A stretch of 64,000 nucleotides of DNA from Lampropedia hyalina DSM 16112 (GTDB lineage: Bacteria; Pseudomonadota; Gammaproteobacteria; Burkholderiales; Burkholderiaceae_C). The notes beneath the pieces were generated by a model. The model saw nothing but the letters and a program-made list of their open reading frames with translations, was not told where the DNA came from and searched no databases. This document shows, piece after piece, positions 42,541 to 51,669 of this stretch (the stretch's first letter is position 1; the number at the start of each line of letters is the position of its first letter). Position numbers and translations under genes: made by a program. The stretch spans positions 62,001 to 126,000 of the forward strand of contig NZ_FQUZ01000007.1 in assembly GCF_900129055.1 (NCBI RefSeq), read 5' to 3'.

Positions 42541-44313
42541 ATGGCATTCAAATCCACAACGCCCGACTGGCAGCAGTTTCAGCAAGCCGCCTGGCAGCAA
42601 TGGAACCAGTTCATCCAGCAAAATCCCGTCACTGCCGCATCGGGATTCACGCAGGCCACATCCAACCCGTTTGAAGCCTTTGCCGAGGCCGTCAAGGGCC
42701 AGCTTCAGGGCGCAGGCAATACCGCGTTGCCCAGCATTCAGATTCCCCCCGAAAAATTGCAGGCCCTGCAACAGGAATACCTGACACAGGTGACGGATCT
42801 TTCGCGCAAGGAGGTCGAAGACCTCAAGAGCCTGTTCAAGGGCGACCGGCGGTTTGCCGGTGAAGTCTGGAGCCAGAACAAATTTTCGGCGCAGACGGTC
42901 GCGCTCTACCAGATCAATACCGAAACCCTGCGCAAGATGGTGGCTCTGGTGGAAACCGATGCCAAGACCCGCGCCCGCCTGGAATTCGCCGTAGAACAAT
43001 GGCTGGCGGCGGCAGCTCCAGCCAACTTCATGGCTTCCAACCCCGAAGCCCAGCTTCAGGCCATCCAGTCCAAGGGCGAGAGCATTGCCCGCAGCCTGCA
43101 AAACATTCTGCAGGACGTGCGCCGTGGTCACATTTCCATGACCGACGAAACCCAGTTCGAGGTGGGGCGCAATATTGCCATCACCCACGGTTCGGTGGTG
43201 TTCGAAAACGAGTTTTTCCAACTGATCGAATACACGCCCACCACCGACAAGGTGCACGAAAAGCCCTTGCTGCTGGTACCGCCCTGCATCAACAAATACT
43301 ACATTCTGGATTTGCAACCCGGTAATTCCTTCGTCGAATATGCCGTCGCACAGGGTTTCCGCACCTTCATCGTCAGTTGGCGCAATGCCGACCAGTCGCT
43401 GTCCGAAGCGACCTGGGACGACTACATCCAGAATGCCGCTATCCGTGCCATCGAGGCTGTGCAGGACATCACCGGCGCGCCGACCATCAATGCACTGGGC
43501 TTCTGCGTGGGTGGCACCATTCTTTCGACCGCACTGGCCGTGCTGGCCGCGCGCAACAAGTTCCCGGTGGACAGTGCCACGCTGCTGACCACGCTGGTCG
43601 ATTTCAGCGATACAGGTATTCTCGATATCTTCATCGACGAGAACATGGTGCGCTTCCGCGAACTGCAAATGGGCAAGAAGGGCCTGTTGCCTGGTCAGGA
43701 TCTGGCCACCACCTTCAGCTTCCTGCGCCCCAACGAACTGGTCTGGAACTATGTGGTGGGCAACTACCTCAAGGGCGAAACCCCACCGCCATTCGACCTG
43801 CTGTACTGGAACAGCGACGGCACCAACCTGCCTGGCCCGTTCTACGCTTGGTATCTGCGCAACACCTATCTGGAGAACAACCTCATCAAGCCCGGCAAGC
43901 TCACCATTGCCGGACAGAAGGTGGACTTCAACAAGATTCAGGCCTCGATGTACATCTACGGCTCGCGTGAAGACCACATTGTTCCGATCACCGGCTCCTA
44001 CGCCAGTACCCAGGTGTTCCAGGGCAAGAAACGCTTTGTCATGGGTGCGTCCGGGCATATTGCCGGGGTCATCAACCCACCGGCACGCAAGAAGCGCAAC
44101 TACTGGGTGGGCAAGGCCGACGCTTTCCCGCAGGATGTGAATGAATGGATCGAAGCCGCGACCTCGGTGCCGGGAAGCTGGTGGCCGGACTGGTCGGACT
44201 GGCTCAAGGCCGAGTCTGGCGAGCTGGTCGATGCCCCCAAGAAACCTGGCAAGGCGGGTAAGTATGCGGTGATCGAACCCGCTCCAGGCCGCTACGTCAA
44301 ACAGCGCGCGTGA
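42541..44313 (+). CDS. phaC: Class I poly(3-hydroxyalkanoate) synthase PhaC
   Basis: 590 residues, typical of class I. The lipase-like box NALGFCVGGTIL carries the catalytic cysteine near residue 322; LLYWNSDGTNLPGPFYAWYL holds the aspartate and ASGHIAGVINPP the histidine near residue 506. It polymerises (R)-3-hydroxybutyryl-CoA into storage granules. GAAGGAGACG precedes ATG 42541. It is followed by phaB after 243 bases; phaA (thiolase) is not in the window, unlike the phaCAB order of Cupriavidus. Confidence 0.95.
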   Translation: MAFKSTTPDWQQFQQAAWQQWNQFIQQNPVTAASGFTQATSNPFEAFAEAVKGQLQGAGNTALPSIQIPPEKLQALQQEYLTQVTDLSRKEVEDLKSLFKGDRRFAGEVWSQNKFSAQTVALYQINTETLRKMVALVETDAKTRARLEFAVEQWLAAAAPANFMASNPEAQLQAIQSKGESIARSLQNILQDVRRGHISMTDETQFEVGRNIAITHGSVVFENEFFQLIEYTPTTDKVHEKPLLLVPPCINKYYILDLQPGNSFVEYAVAQGFRTFIVSWRNADQSLSEATWDDYIQNAAIRAIEAVQDITGAPTINALGFCVGGTILSTALAVLAARNKFPVDSATLLTTLVDFSDTGILDIFIDENMVRFRELQMGKKGLLPGQDLATTFSFLRPNELVWNYVVGNYLKGETPPPFDLLYWNSDGTNLPGPFYAWYLRNTYLENNLIKPGKLTIAGQKVDFNKIQASMYIYGSREDHIVPITGSYASTQVFQGKKRFVMGASGHIAGVINPPARKKRNYWVGKADAFPQDVNEWIEAATSVPGSWWPDWSDWLKAESGELVDAPKKPGKAGKYAVIEPAPGRYVKQRA

Positions 44314-44446
44314 CACAACGGTGACATACCGATGGGTTAGATTCCGTCTCGCCCATTTCGCTGAGGATTGTTTCAGGAAAGAAGGTAACAGCAATCGACG
44401 ATGAGGCAAGGCTCCCCGCCTTGCAAACCGGCCTAGAGGCCACTAA

Positions 44447-44526
44447 GGAAGGTCTGCAAAACCCGTTGCGCCGCCTGCATCCCCTTGGCGGGTGCGGGCT
44501 TACCGCAAGAGTTTTGCAGACCTTCC
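44447..44526. repeat. Long inverted repeat (family 2), copy 1
   Basis: GGAAGGTCTGCAAAAC (44447-44462) and GTTTTGCAGACCTTCC (44511-44526) are perfect complements across 48 bases. The same arm sequence recurs at 47381-47437. It fills the phaC-phaB gap; just upstream is a smaller hairpin, GCAAGGC-tcccc-GCCTTGC (44406-44424). Confidence 0.85.
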
Positions 44527-44556
44527 CTAAACAAAACTTGAAAAGGAGACAATTCC

Positions 44557-45297
44557 ATGAGCAATCAAAAAGTAGCTTACGTCACGGGAGGAATGGGGGG
44601 CATTGGCACCTCTATCTGCCAACGCTTGCACCAGGAAGGCTTCACGGTCATTGCCGGGTGCGGCCCCCAGCGGGACTTCCAGAGCTGGCTGGACGAACAG
44701 AAAGCCCTGGGCTTCACGTTTCATGCTTCCGTCGGCAATGTGGCCGATTGGGATTCCACGACCGAGGCTTTCGAGAAAGTCAAGGCGGAACACGGTTCCA
44801 TCGACGTGCTGGTGAACAATGCCGGCATTACCCGCGACAAGATGTTTGTCAAGATGTCGCCGGAAGACTGGCGTGCCGTCATTGAAACCAACCTGAACTC
44901 CATGTTCAACGTCACCAAGCAGGTGGTCGCGGACATGGTGGGCAAGGGCTGGGGCCGCATTGTCAATATCAGCTCGGTCAATGGCGCGAAAGGCCAGGCA
45001 GGGCAGACCAACTATTCGGCTGCCAAGGCCGGGATGCACGGCTTCACGATGGCTCTGGCGCAGGAGTTGGCCAACAAGGGCGTGACGGTGAACACGGTCA
45101 GCCCCGGTTACATTGGCACCGATATGGTCAAGGCCATCCGCGAGGATGTACTGGAAAAGATCGTGGCGACCATTCCGGTCAAACGCCTCGGCAGCCCCAG
45201 CGAGATCGCCTCCATCATTGCCTGGCTGGCTTCGGAAGAAGGCGGCTACTCCACCGGAGCCGATTTCTCGGTGAATGGTGGCCTGCACATGCACTGA
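44557..45297 (+). CDS. phaB: Acetoacetyl-CoA reductase PhaB
   Basis: 246 residues, SDR family. KVAYVTGGMGGIGTSICQRL is the NADP-binding motif, VLVNNAGITRDKMF the NAG motif, and ISSVNGAKGQAGQTNYSAAK the catalytic Ser and YxxxK. It reduces acetoacetyl-CoA to (R)-3-hydroxybutyryl-CoA for PhaC. AAAAGGAGAC precedes the ATG. It probably shares a transcript with phaC, although the inverted repeat between them may change expression. A strong terminator follows. Confidence 0.95.
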   Translation: MSNQKVAYVTGGMGGIGTSICQRLHQEGFTVIAGCGPQRDFQSWLDEQKALGFTFHASVGNVADWDSTTEAFEKVKAEHGSIDVLVNNAGITRDKMFVKMSPEDWRAVIETNLNSMFNVTKQVVADMVGKGWGRIVNISSVNGAKGQAGQTNYSAAKAGMHGFTMALAQELANKGVTVNTVSPGYIGTDMVKAIREDVLEKIVATIPVKRLGSPSEIASIIAWLASEEGGYSTGADFSVNGGLHMH

Positions 45298-45319
45298 TTC
45301 CGGTATCGGTCATTTCCTG

Positions 45320-45355
45320 AAAAACGCCAGCCTCCTTGGGACGCTGGCGTTTTTT
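45320..45355 (+). terminator. Intrinsic terminator after phaB (bidirectional)
   Basis: AAAACGCCAGC and GCTGGCGTTTTTT pair across about ten bases, with a T-run to the right and an A-run to the left. It lies 22 bases after the phaB stop and also ends the convergent recombinase transcript from the other strand. Confidence 0.9.
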
Positions 45356-45368
45356 ATTCGGGTTGCCG

Positions 45369-46532
45369 TCATGGCTTCTGGATGGCATCGCCTGTGGTGC
45401 TGGCATGGCGTGCATCGTCGTCCACATGCAGGTAAATGGCTGTGGTTTCGATGGAGACATGGCGCAGATTGCGCTGGATGAAGCGAATGTCGTTGCCCGC
45501 ATCGGCCTGGTGCGTGGCCGATGTGTGCCGCAGCCAGTGGGTGGAGGCACTGCGCAGTTTGGCCGCTGCCACCGGGTTGCTGGCCTCCAGCGTGCCCGCC
45601 AAGTCCAGAAACACCTTTTTCACCAGCAGGTAGATGACGGCTGGAGTCAGGGTGCGGTCTGGATTGCCGGTGATCGACAGCACCAGTGGCGATGAATCCA
45701 GTCGATTGGGCACCGTGGGCAGGCCATAAAACTGCCGATAGCGTACCCAGTCGGCCATGAGCTGGGCACTCACGGGCACATCGCCCACCCGCCCCCCTTT
45801 ACCCTGAACCCGCAGCCACCAGTTGCCCCGGCGTTGGAGCAGGTCGCTGGTTTGGGCATCGGCGGCTTCCGACACCCGCAGGGATGCACCATACAGCAGC
45901 CGGAACAGCCAGCGCAGGCGTTCGTAATGTTGGCACTCGCGGGTGGTTTCGCGCGGCAGGTTGTCGATGAAATCCAGCACAGCCTGCCATAGCTCCTGCT
46001 CCAGGTAGCGTTCCACACCCACTTTGTCAGTGGCGTTGCGGCTGGACTTGCGGCGGCGCAGAGCCAGTGGATTGCCACGCAGATAACCGGCTGCCACCAG
46101 ATAGCCGAACAGGCCGGACAGAATCCCCATGGCCTGGCCAATGCTGCGTGGCGAGAGCGGGCCGTCGAACAGGCGGCGGTCTGCTCCGGTGCGGGGCAGC
46201 AGCGGGTTGATCCAGTCGCCATGTGGTTGTGCCAGAAATGCTTCGTAGGCCAGCAGGTCTTCGCGGGTGAGGCTGGAAAAAGGCTTGCCCAGACTGTGGT
46301 TGGCCCACAGCAGCAGGCGCACGGCTTCCTTGCGGTAGCTGCGCAGGGTGTGCGGGGAATCGGCGTATTCGGCCAGCCACAGCCGAATGGCTTCCACATC
46401 GGTGTTGGCGGCAATCTGCCGGAAACCTCCGCTGGCACGGTTGGAGCCTTGGCTTCCGTCCAGTGCCGGGGAAAAAAACGATTCTGGCAGGGCCTGCCTT
46501 GGCAAGGTCAGATCGTTTGCAGGCATGGCCAT
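45369..46532 (-). CDS. Tyrosine recombinase / integrase
   Basis: 387 residues. The catalytic residues are visible: Arg in LLYGASLRVSEAAD, His-x-x-Arg in STHWLRHTSATHQ and the nucleophile in TAIYLHVDDDARHAS (Tyr about residue 370). The N-terminal SAM-like core-binding domain (LAEYADSPHTLRSYRKEAVR) is present. It is longer than XerC/XerD and is not next to other phage genes or a tRNA, so it is probably a stand-alone chromosomal recombinase or the relic of an element. Two ATGs six bases apart could start it. Confidence 0.85.
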   Translation of the reverse strand: MAMPANDLTLPRQALPESFFSPALDGSQGSNRASGGFRQIAANTDVEAIRLWLAEYADSPHTLRSYRKEAVRLLLWANHSLGKPFSSLTREDLLAYEAFLAQPHGDWINPLLPRTGADRRLFDGPLSPRSIGQAMGILSGLFGYLVAAGYLRGNPLALRRRKSSRNATDKVGVERYLEQELWQAVLDFIDNLPRETTRECQHYERLRWLFRLLYGASLRVSEAADAQTSDLLQRRGNWWLRVQGKGGRVGDVPVSAQLMADWVRYRQFYGLPTVPNRLDSSPLVLSITGNPDRTLTPAVIYLLVKKVFLDLAGTLEASNPVAAAKLRSASTHWLRHTSATHQADAGNDIRFIQRNLRHVSIETTAIYLHVDDDARHASTTGDAIQKP

Positions 46533-46539
46533 TTCACGT

Positions 46540-47211
46540 TCACGCCGTGCTGGTGCTGCGCTTGACAGCCAGCAGGCCGACACCGATGGCCATCAGCAGA
46601 CCACCGAAAATGCGGTTCTGCCACAGTTGTGCCCGTGCTGTGCGCAGCCAGTTGCGCAGCAGCTTGCCACTGGCGGCATAGCCGTGCATCACAGTGCCAT
46701 CCACCAGCGACAGCGTAGTGCCCAGAATCAGCAATTGCAGCCAGACATTGCCTTGTTCAGGGTGGATGAACGGCGGCAATACCGCCACCATGAACAGAAT
46801 GCCCTTGGGGTTGGTGGCATTGGTGACAAAGCCGCTGATGAACCGGCTGCGCCATGCCTGTGCCTGCGGGTGTGCACTGGGATTGGCCTGGATTTCTGCG
46901 GCGGTTGCGAGGGCGGAAGGTGCCGAGGTCGGGCTGAAGAACTGTCGCAGGCCCAGGAAAATCAGGTAGCCTGCACCCAGCAGCTTGATGGCCATGAAGG
47001 CGGTTTCAGAAGCCACCAGAATCGAGCCGACGCCGGCACCGGCAATCACGAACAGCAGCCACAGGCCGCATTGCAAGCCCAGAATGGTGACACTGGTCTT
47101 GCGTACGCCGTATTGCAGGCCATGGCTCATGGAGAGCACGGCACTGGAGCCGGGGGAAAGTGCGATGGCCCAACTGGCCAGGAAGAAGGCCAGCCATAAC
47201 TTGAAGTCCAT
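46540..47211 (-). CDS. LysE/RhtB-family amino acid exporter
   Basis: 223 residues with about six hydrophobic helices. FFLASWAIALSPGSSAVLSM is the LysE opening (SPGP-like with Ser), and FVTNATNPKGILFMVAVLPP is the conserved NPK loop. Members export amino acids or homoserine lactone-like compounds; the substrate cannot be told here. The ATG at 47211 gives MDFKLWLAFFL. It ends 7 bases before the recombinase gene starts. Confidence 0.85.
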   Translation of the reverse strand: MDFKLWLAFFLASWAIALSPGSSAVLSMSHGLQYGVRKTSVTILGLQCGLWLLFVIAGAGVGSILVASETAFMAIKLLGAGYLIFLGLRQFFSPTSAPSALATAAEIQANPSAHPQAQAWRSRFISGFVTNATNPKGILFMVAVLPPFIHPEQGNVWLQLLILGTTLSLVDGTVMHGYAASGKLLRNWLRTARAQLWQNRIFGGLLMAIGVGLLAVKRSTSTA

Positions 47212-47380
47212 TTTTTCGATCTGCCTGTGGATGGGGGTATGGATGCGTTGCGGCAAAAAATTCCGTGGCAAGCAAGACGTGTCGATTGCGACTGCTGTTA
47301 TGCTTGAAGCCCTTTATTTTCGTGCTTGCCCATTCGGTCGGCGAGAGTGTACGCCTGCCAGCGGGCATTTTTTTGTTTCA

Positions 47381-47437
47381 GGAAGGTCTGCAAGACGCTT
47401 GTGGTATGCAGCGCAAGGCGGATTTTGCAGACTTTCC
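47381..47437. repeat. Inverted repeat (family 2), copy 2
   Basis: GGAAGGTCTGCAAGAC (47381-47396) and TTTTGCAGACTTTCC (47423-47437) pair imperfectly. The arms match those at 44447-44526, but the core is shorter. It lies just before the DUF1841 gene and could place a hairpin in its leader. Confidence 0.75.
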
Positions 47438-47454
47438 TTCAGCCATCCACCGCC

Positions 47455-47895
47455 ATGTTCAATCCCTCCCAGGAAGATGTCCGTCGATTCTTCTGTGCCG
47501 TCTATGCCAAGTCCCGTGCGGGCGAACCGATGGAAGCCATCGAGACACTGGCCAGTCTCTGGATCGAGGAGCATCCCGAATACCATGCCGATCTGGCCGA
47601 TGTCGAGGCGGCGGTAGCGCGGCAGTACGATGCCAGTGTGGATGGGCGCAGCAACCCTTTTCTGCACCTGTCCATGCACCTGTCCATCAGCGAGCAATGC
47701 AGTATCGACCAGCCGCGTGGCATTCGGCAAGCCGTGGAATTGCTGGCTGCACGTCTGGATTCATTGCATGAAGCCCACCATGCCGTGATGGACTGCCTGC
47801 AAGCCATGCTGTGGGACAGCCAGCAGAACCAGCAACCGCCCGATGGCAATGCCTATGTGGCCTGTGTGCAGCGCAAGGCTACGCGGCGGGGCTGA
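47455..47895 (+). CDS. DUF1841 family protein
   Basis: 146 residues, MFNPSQEDVRRFFCAVYAKS at the N-terminus and WIEEHPEYHADLADVEAAVA, NPFLHLSMHLSISEQ as family hallmarks. DUF1841 is a small soluble protein common in beta- and gammaproteobacteria, with no known function. The C-terminal AHHAVMDCLQAMLWDSQQNQ is also family-like. The start at 47455 excludes 43 in-frame codons that run through the repeat. Confidence 0.85.
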   Translation: MFNPSQEDVRRFFCAVYAKSRAGEPMEAIETLASLWIEEHPEYHADLADVEAAVARQYDASVDGRSNPFLHLSMHLSISEQCSIDQPRGIRQAVELLAARLDSLHEAHHAVMDCLQAMLWDSQQNQQPPDGNAYVACVQRKATRRG

Positions 47896-47918
47896 GAACT
47901 TCGCAAAAGACTGCCTTG

Positions 47919-49019
47919 TCAGTATGCCTTGGCAGCGATTGGGGCGAAGCGGTGGGGTTGCACGTCGCCGTTCTGGGCGCGGTGGCGCAGGGCGTGGTCC
48001 ATGACGACCAGGGCCAGCAGGGCTTCGGCAATCGGGGCGGCGCGGATGCCCACGCAGGGGTCGTGGCGGCCCTTGGTGACGACATCGACGGGCTGGCCGT
48101 CCACGTCGATGGACTGGCGTGGCGTGGTGATGGAGCTGGTGGGCTTGATGGCAATGCGCACGTCGATGTTCTGGCCGGTGCTGATGCCACCGGCAATACC
48201 GCCCGCATTGTTGCTGGTGAAGCCCTGGGGGGTCAGCGAGTCGCCATGCTCCGAGCCGAGCTGGCGGGCACTGGCAAAGCCCGCACCGATTTCCACGCCC
48301 TTGACGGCGTTCAGCCCCATCATGACGTGGGCGATGTCGGCATCAAGCTTGTCGTACATCGGTTCGCCCAGTCCGACGGGTACGCCGGTGGCAATGATGC
48401 GGATGACCGCGCCGCAGGAGTTGCCGCTGCGGCGCAGGGCATCCATGTATTCTTCCAGTTCGTTGGTGTTTTCCACCGGCGCGAAAAAGGGGTTCTGGCC
48501 GATGTAGTCGATGGACTGGAACGGGATGTCGATGGAGCCAAGCTGGGTCATGAAGCCCCGGAACACGGTGCCGTATTTCTCGGTGAGCCATTTCTTGGCA
48601 ACGGCCCCGGCAGCGACGGTGGGCGCGGTCAGGCGGGCCGAGGAGCGGCCACCACCGCGTGGGTCGCGGATGCCGTATTTGTGCCAGTAGGCGTAGTCGG
48701 CGTGGCCGGGGCGGAACTGGCGGGTGATTTCGCCGTAGTCCTTGCTGCGCTGGTCGGTGTTGCGGATGAGCAGCGCAATGGGGGTGCCGGTGGTCTTGCC
48801 TTCGTAGATGCCGGAGAGGATTTCCACGGCATCAGGTTCGCGCCGCTGGGTGACGAAGCGGCTGGTGCCGGGGCGGCGGCGATCCAGTTCCTGCTGGATG
48901 TCGGCCTCGTTCAGTTCCATGCCGGGCGGGCAGCCGTCGATGACGCAGCCGATGGCCGGGCCGTGGGATTCACCGAAGTTGGTGACGCGAAAAAGGGTTC
49001 CAAGGGTACTTGCGCTCAT
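47919..49019 (-). CDS. aroC: Chorismate synthase
   Basis: 366 residues. The three AroC signatures are visible: [18 protein letters not shown] near residue 15, [20 protein letters not shown] near residue 125, and [16 protein letters not shown] in the C-terminal third. It makes chorismate from EPSP using reduced FMN, the last shared step of aromatic synthesis. aroB lies in the same direction two genes upstream, with dgt between them. Confidence 0.97.
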   Translation of the reverse strand: MSASTLGTLFRVTNFGESHGPAIGCVIDGCPPGMELNEADIQQELDRRRPGTSRFVTQRREPDAVEILSGIYEGKTTGTPIALLIRNTDQRSKDYGEITRQFRPGHADYAYWHKYGIRDPRGGGRSSARLTAPTVAAGAVAKKWLTEKYGTVFRGFMTQLGSIDIPFQSIDYIGQNPFFAPVENTNELEEYMDALRRSGNSCGAVIRIIATGVPVGLGEPMYDKLDADIAHVMMGLNAVKGVEIGAGFASARQLGSEHGDSLTPQGFTSNNAGGIAGGISTGQNIDVRIAIKPTSSITTPRQSIDVDGQPVDVVTKGRHDPCVGIRAAPIAEALLALVVMDHALRHRAQNGDVQPHRFAPIAAKAY

Positions 49020-49091
49020 GGGAGTGGATTATGGGGGCAATTCGGGAATGGGGGGAAGAGGGCGGCAGGCCGGTGCGTGCCGCTGCGGCAT

Positions 49092-50306
49092 TCAGGTGGT
49101 TTTCATGATGCGGTAGCCGGTGAGTTTCTCGTGTTCGCGCAGGGCGTAGCGGTCGGTCATGCCTGCAATGAAGTCCGCGACGGTACGGGCGGTTTCGGTG
49201 GGGTTGCTGCCGGGGCGCACGCGCCGGGCGTAGCTGGGTTTCATGCGTTCGGGTTGTTCCAGGTAGGCGTGGAACAGTTCGCGGATGACCTGCTGTGCCA
49301 GCGTGGTGGTGCGCACGACTTTGTCGTGGCGGTAGAGTTCGCGGTACAGCAGGCTTTTGAGTTCACGGGCCTGTTGCTGGGCGGTGTCGCTGAAGCGGAT
49401 CAGCGGGGGCAGGGTGCGGGCGGCATCGGCTGAGGCAGGCTGGTGCTGTGCCAGCAGGGCGCGGCTGTGTTCGATGACATCGTATATCTGCACGCTGAGC
49501 ATGTGGCGGATGGTTTCGTACAGCCAGCGTTGCGGGTCGTCGCGCAGGCCGGGATGCTGGCGCACCAGGGCCTGGTGGTGTTCGCGAAACAGCGTGGATG
49601 CCTGCAACTGCTCGACGGTGAGCAGGCCGGAGCGCACGCCGTCGTCCACGTCGTGGCAGTTGTAGGCGATGGAGTCGGCGAGGTTGCACAGTTGCGCTTC
49701 GAGGCTGGGCGATTGTCCGTTGAGAAAACGCGCGGCAATGCCGTTGGGGTCCTGGGCTTCGATGCGGCGGGCATTGGCTGCCGAGCAGTGCTTGAGGATG
49801 CCCTCGCGCGATTCAAAGCTGAGGTTGAGGCCGTCGAATGCGGCATAGCGTTGCTCCAGCAGATCGACGACGCGCAGGCTTTGCAGGTTGTGCTCGAAGC
49901 CGCCAAATGCCTTCATGCACTCGTTGAGCGCGTCCTGCCCGGCATGGCCGAAGGGGGTGTGCCCCAGATCGTGCGCCAGCGAGATGGTTTCCACCAGGTC
50001 TTCGTTCAGCCCCAGCGGGCGGGCAATCGAACGTGCCACCTGGGCCACTTCCAGCGAGTGGGTCAGGCGGGTGCGGAACATGTCGCCCTCGTGGTTCAGG
50101 AACACCTGGGTTTTGTACACCAGCCTTCGGAACGCGGAGGAGTGCACGATGCGGTCGCGGTCGCGCTGAAAATCCGTGCGCGTGGGGGGCACGGGTTCGG
50201 GGATGCGCCTGCCACGGCTCTGGCGCGGGTCGCTGGCGTAGGGAGCCAGCGGGGCGATGCCGTAGGTGCAGGTGGCGGGTGGAGTGGGCGATGGTGTGGT
50301 GGGCAT
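49092..50306 (-). CDS. dgt: Deoxyguanosinetriphosphate triphosphohydrolase-like protein
   Basis: 404 residues of the HD superfamily. Metal ligands are in RLTHSLEVAQVARSIA (His) and ISLAHDLGHTPFGHAG (HD), with the later Asp in LADSIAYNCHDVDDG. The N-terminus has the usual SRGRRIPE and RDRDRIVHSSAFRRL segments. It hydrolyses dNTPs to deoxynucleoside and triphosphate. It lies between aroB and aroC, as in many betaproteobacteria where dgt follows aroB. Confidence 0.93.
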   Translation of the reverse strand: MPTTPSPTPPATCTYGIAPLAPYASDPRQSRGRRIPEPVPPTRTDFQRDRDRIVHSSAFRRLVYKTQVFLNHEGDMFRTRLTHSLEVAQVARSIARPLGLNEDLVETISLAHDLGHTPFGHAGQDALNECMKAFGGFEHNLQSLRVVDLLEQRYAAFDGLNLSFESREGILKHCSAANARRIEAQDPNGIAARFLNGQSPSLEAQLCNLADSIAYNCHDVDDGVRSGLLTVEQLQASTLFREHHQALVRQHPGLRDDPQRWLYETIRHMLSVQIYDVIEHSRALLAQHQPASADAARTLPPLIRFSDTAQQQARELKSLLYRELYRHDKVVRTTTLAQQVIRELFHAYLEQPERMKPSYARRVRPGSNPTETARTVADFIAGMTDRYALREHEKLTGYRIMKTT

Positions 50307-50342
50307 GTGCCCGATTATGCGTGCCCCAACGCGGGGGCGAAT

Positions 50343-51485
50343 CTAAATGGTGACACGCCCTATCGCATCCAGCAGCGGGATGACGGTGGCATCATCGACT
50401 TTTTCGGTGATGGCCTTGCCCGGTTCCTTCAGCACCACATAGCGGATGGCCCCGCCCTGGGATTTCTTGTCCACGCGCATCAGCTCCAGATAGCGGGCGG
50501 TGTTGCGTTGTGGGTCGATGCGGGGCGATTGCACGGGCAGACCGGCCTGTTGCAGCAACTGAACCAGGCGGCGGGTGAAGCTGTCATCGGGCAGGTGGCC
50601 GAGAAGGTGCGAGAGGCGGCTGGCCTGCACCATGCCAGCGGCGACGGCGTGGCCGTGCAGCCATGCGCCATAGCCCATGCCGGCTTCGATGGCGTGGCCG
50701 AAGGTATGACCGAAGTTGAGGATTTCGCGCAGGCCCGATTCGGTTTCGTCGGCACTGACGACGGCGGCCTTGATTTCGCAACTGCGGCGGATGGCATGGC
50801 GCAGGGCATCGGGCTGCTGGGCGCGCAGGTCGGCGACGTGCTGCTCCAGCCAGGCGAAGAACGCCATGTCGTAAATGGGGCCGTATTTGATGACTTCGGC
50901 CAGGCCCGCGCTGAGCTGCTCGGGCGGCAGGGTCTGGAGGGTGTCGATGTCGCAGACCACCAGCCGGGGCTGGTAGAACGCGCCGATCATGTTCTTGCCC
51001 AGCGGGTGGTTGATGGCGGTCTTGCCGCCCACCGAGGAATCCACCTGGGCCAGCAGCGTGGTGGGAACCTGCACGAAGGGCACGCCGCGCATGTAGCTGG
51101 CAGCGGCAAAGCCGGTCATGTCGCCGATGACACCGCCGCCCAGCGCGAACAGCACGGCCTTGCGGTCTGCGCCGTGGCCCAGCAGGGCATCGAAGATCAG
51201 GTTGAGGGTTTGCCAGTCCTTGTACTGTTCGCCGTCGGGCAGCACGACTTCGTGGATGACCGGGTAGTGCGCTTGCAGGCGTTCGCGCAGTGCCTGGGCA
51301 TACAGCGGGGCGACGGTGGTGTTGGTGACGATGAGCGCGCTGGTTCCCTTGGGGAAGTGTTGCTGGGCTTGCTGCCAGAGACTGGGGCCGTGGCCGATCA
51401 GAATCGGGTAGCTGCGCTCGCCCAGCTCAATGTGAACGTGGTCGATGGCGGGGGTGATGGAACGGGTAGGGCTGGTGGATGACAT
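50343..51485 (-). CDS. aroB: 3-Dehydroquinate synthase
   Basis: 380 residues. [20 protein letters not shown] then [20 protein letters not shown] is the NAD-binding and catalytic core; [20 protein letters not shown] and [20 protein letters not shown] contain the zinc ligands. It cyclises DAHP in the shikimate pathway. The shikimate kinase gene aroK, which usually precedes aroB, is absent: hflC and a terminator lie upstream instead. Confidence 0.97.
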   Translation of the reverse strand: MSSTSPTRSITPAIDHVHIELGERSYPILIGHGPSLWQQAQQHFPKGTSALIVTNTTVAPLYAQALRERLQAHYPVIHEVVLPDGEQYKDWQTLNLIFDALLGHGADRKAVLFALGGGVIGDMTGFAAASYMRGVPFVQVPTTLLAQVDSSVGGKTAINHPLGKNMIGAFYQPRLVVCDIDTLQTLPPEQLSAGLAEVIKYGPIYDMAFFAWLEQHVADLRAQQPDALRHAIRRSCEIKAAVVSADETESGLREILNFGHTFGHAIEAGMGYGAWLHGHAVAAGMVQASRLSHLLGHLPDDSFTRRLVQLLQQAGLPVQSPRIDPQRNTARYLELMRVDKKSQGGAIRYVVLKEPGKAITEKVDDATVIPLLDAIGRVTI

Positions 51486-51550
51486 GGTGTGTGCCTGGGT
51501 TCAATCGGGGAAATCGCAAAGTCGCAAAGTCGGGAAGCCATGCAGGGGCT

Positions 51551-51609
51551 GCAAAAAACAACCGCCAAAACTGCAAGCCATGGAAGGAGGCTTCAGCGTT
51601 GGCGGTTGT
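51551..51609 (-). terminator. Intrinsic terminator after hflC
   Basis: On the minus strand ACAACCGCCAA (51599-51609) pairs with TTGGCGGTTGT (51558-51568), followed by a T-run. It ends the hflX-hflK-hflC transcript 60 bases after the hflC stop and separates it from aroB. Confidence 0.85.
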
Positions 51610-51669
51610 GATCTGCGTCACCGCATGCGTGGCAGTGTGTCAGTGAATCATCGGATTCGGTTCACAGCA

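Noticed and set aside
42379-44409. Long minus-strand open frame opposite phaC
   Set aside because: Mirror of phaC, whose catalytic motifs are clear.
45369-46532. Prophage or integrative element around the tyrosine recombinase
   Set aside because: Flanks are ordinary metabolic genes, with no tRNA, att-like direct repeats or phage genes.
51427-51621. Small minus-strand frame between aroB and hflC
   Set aside because: It runs through the hflC terminator hairpin and has no recognisable features.
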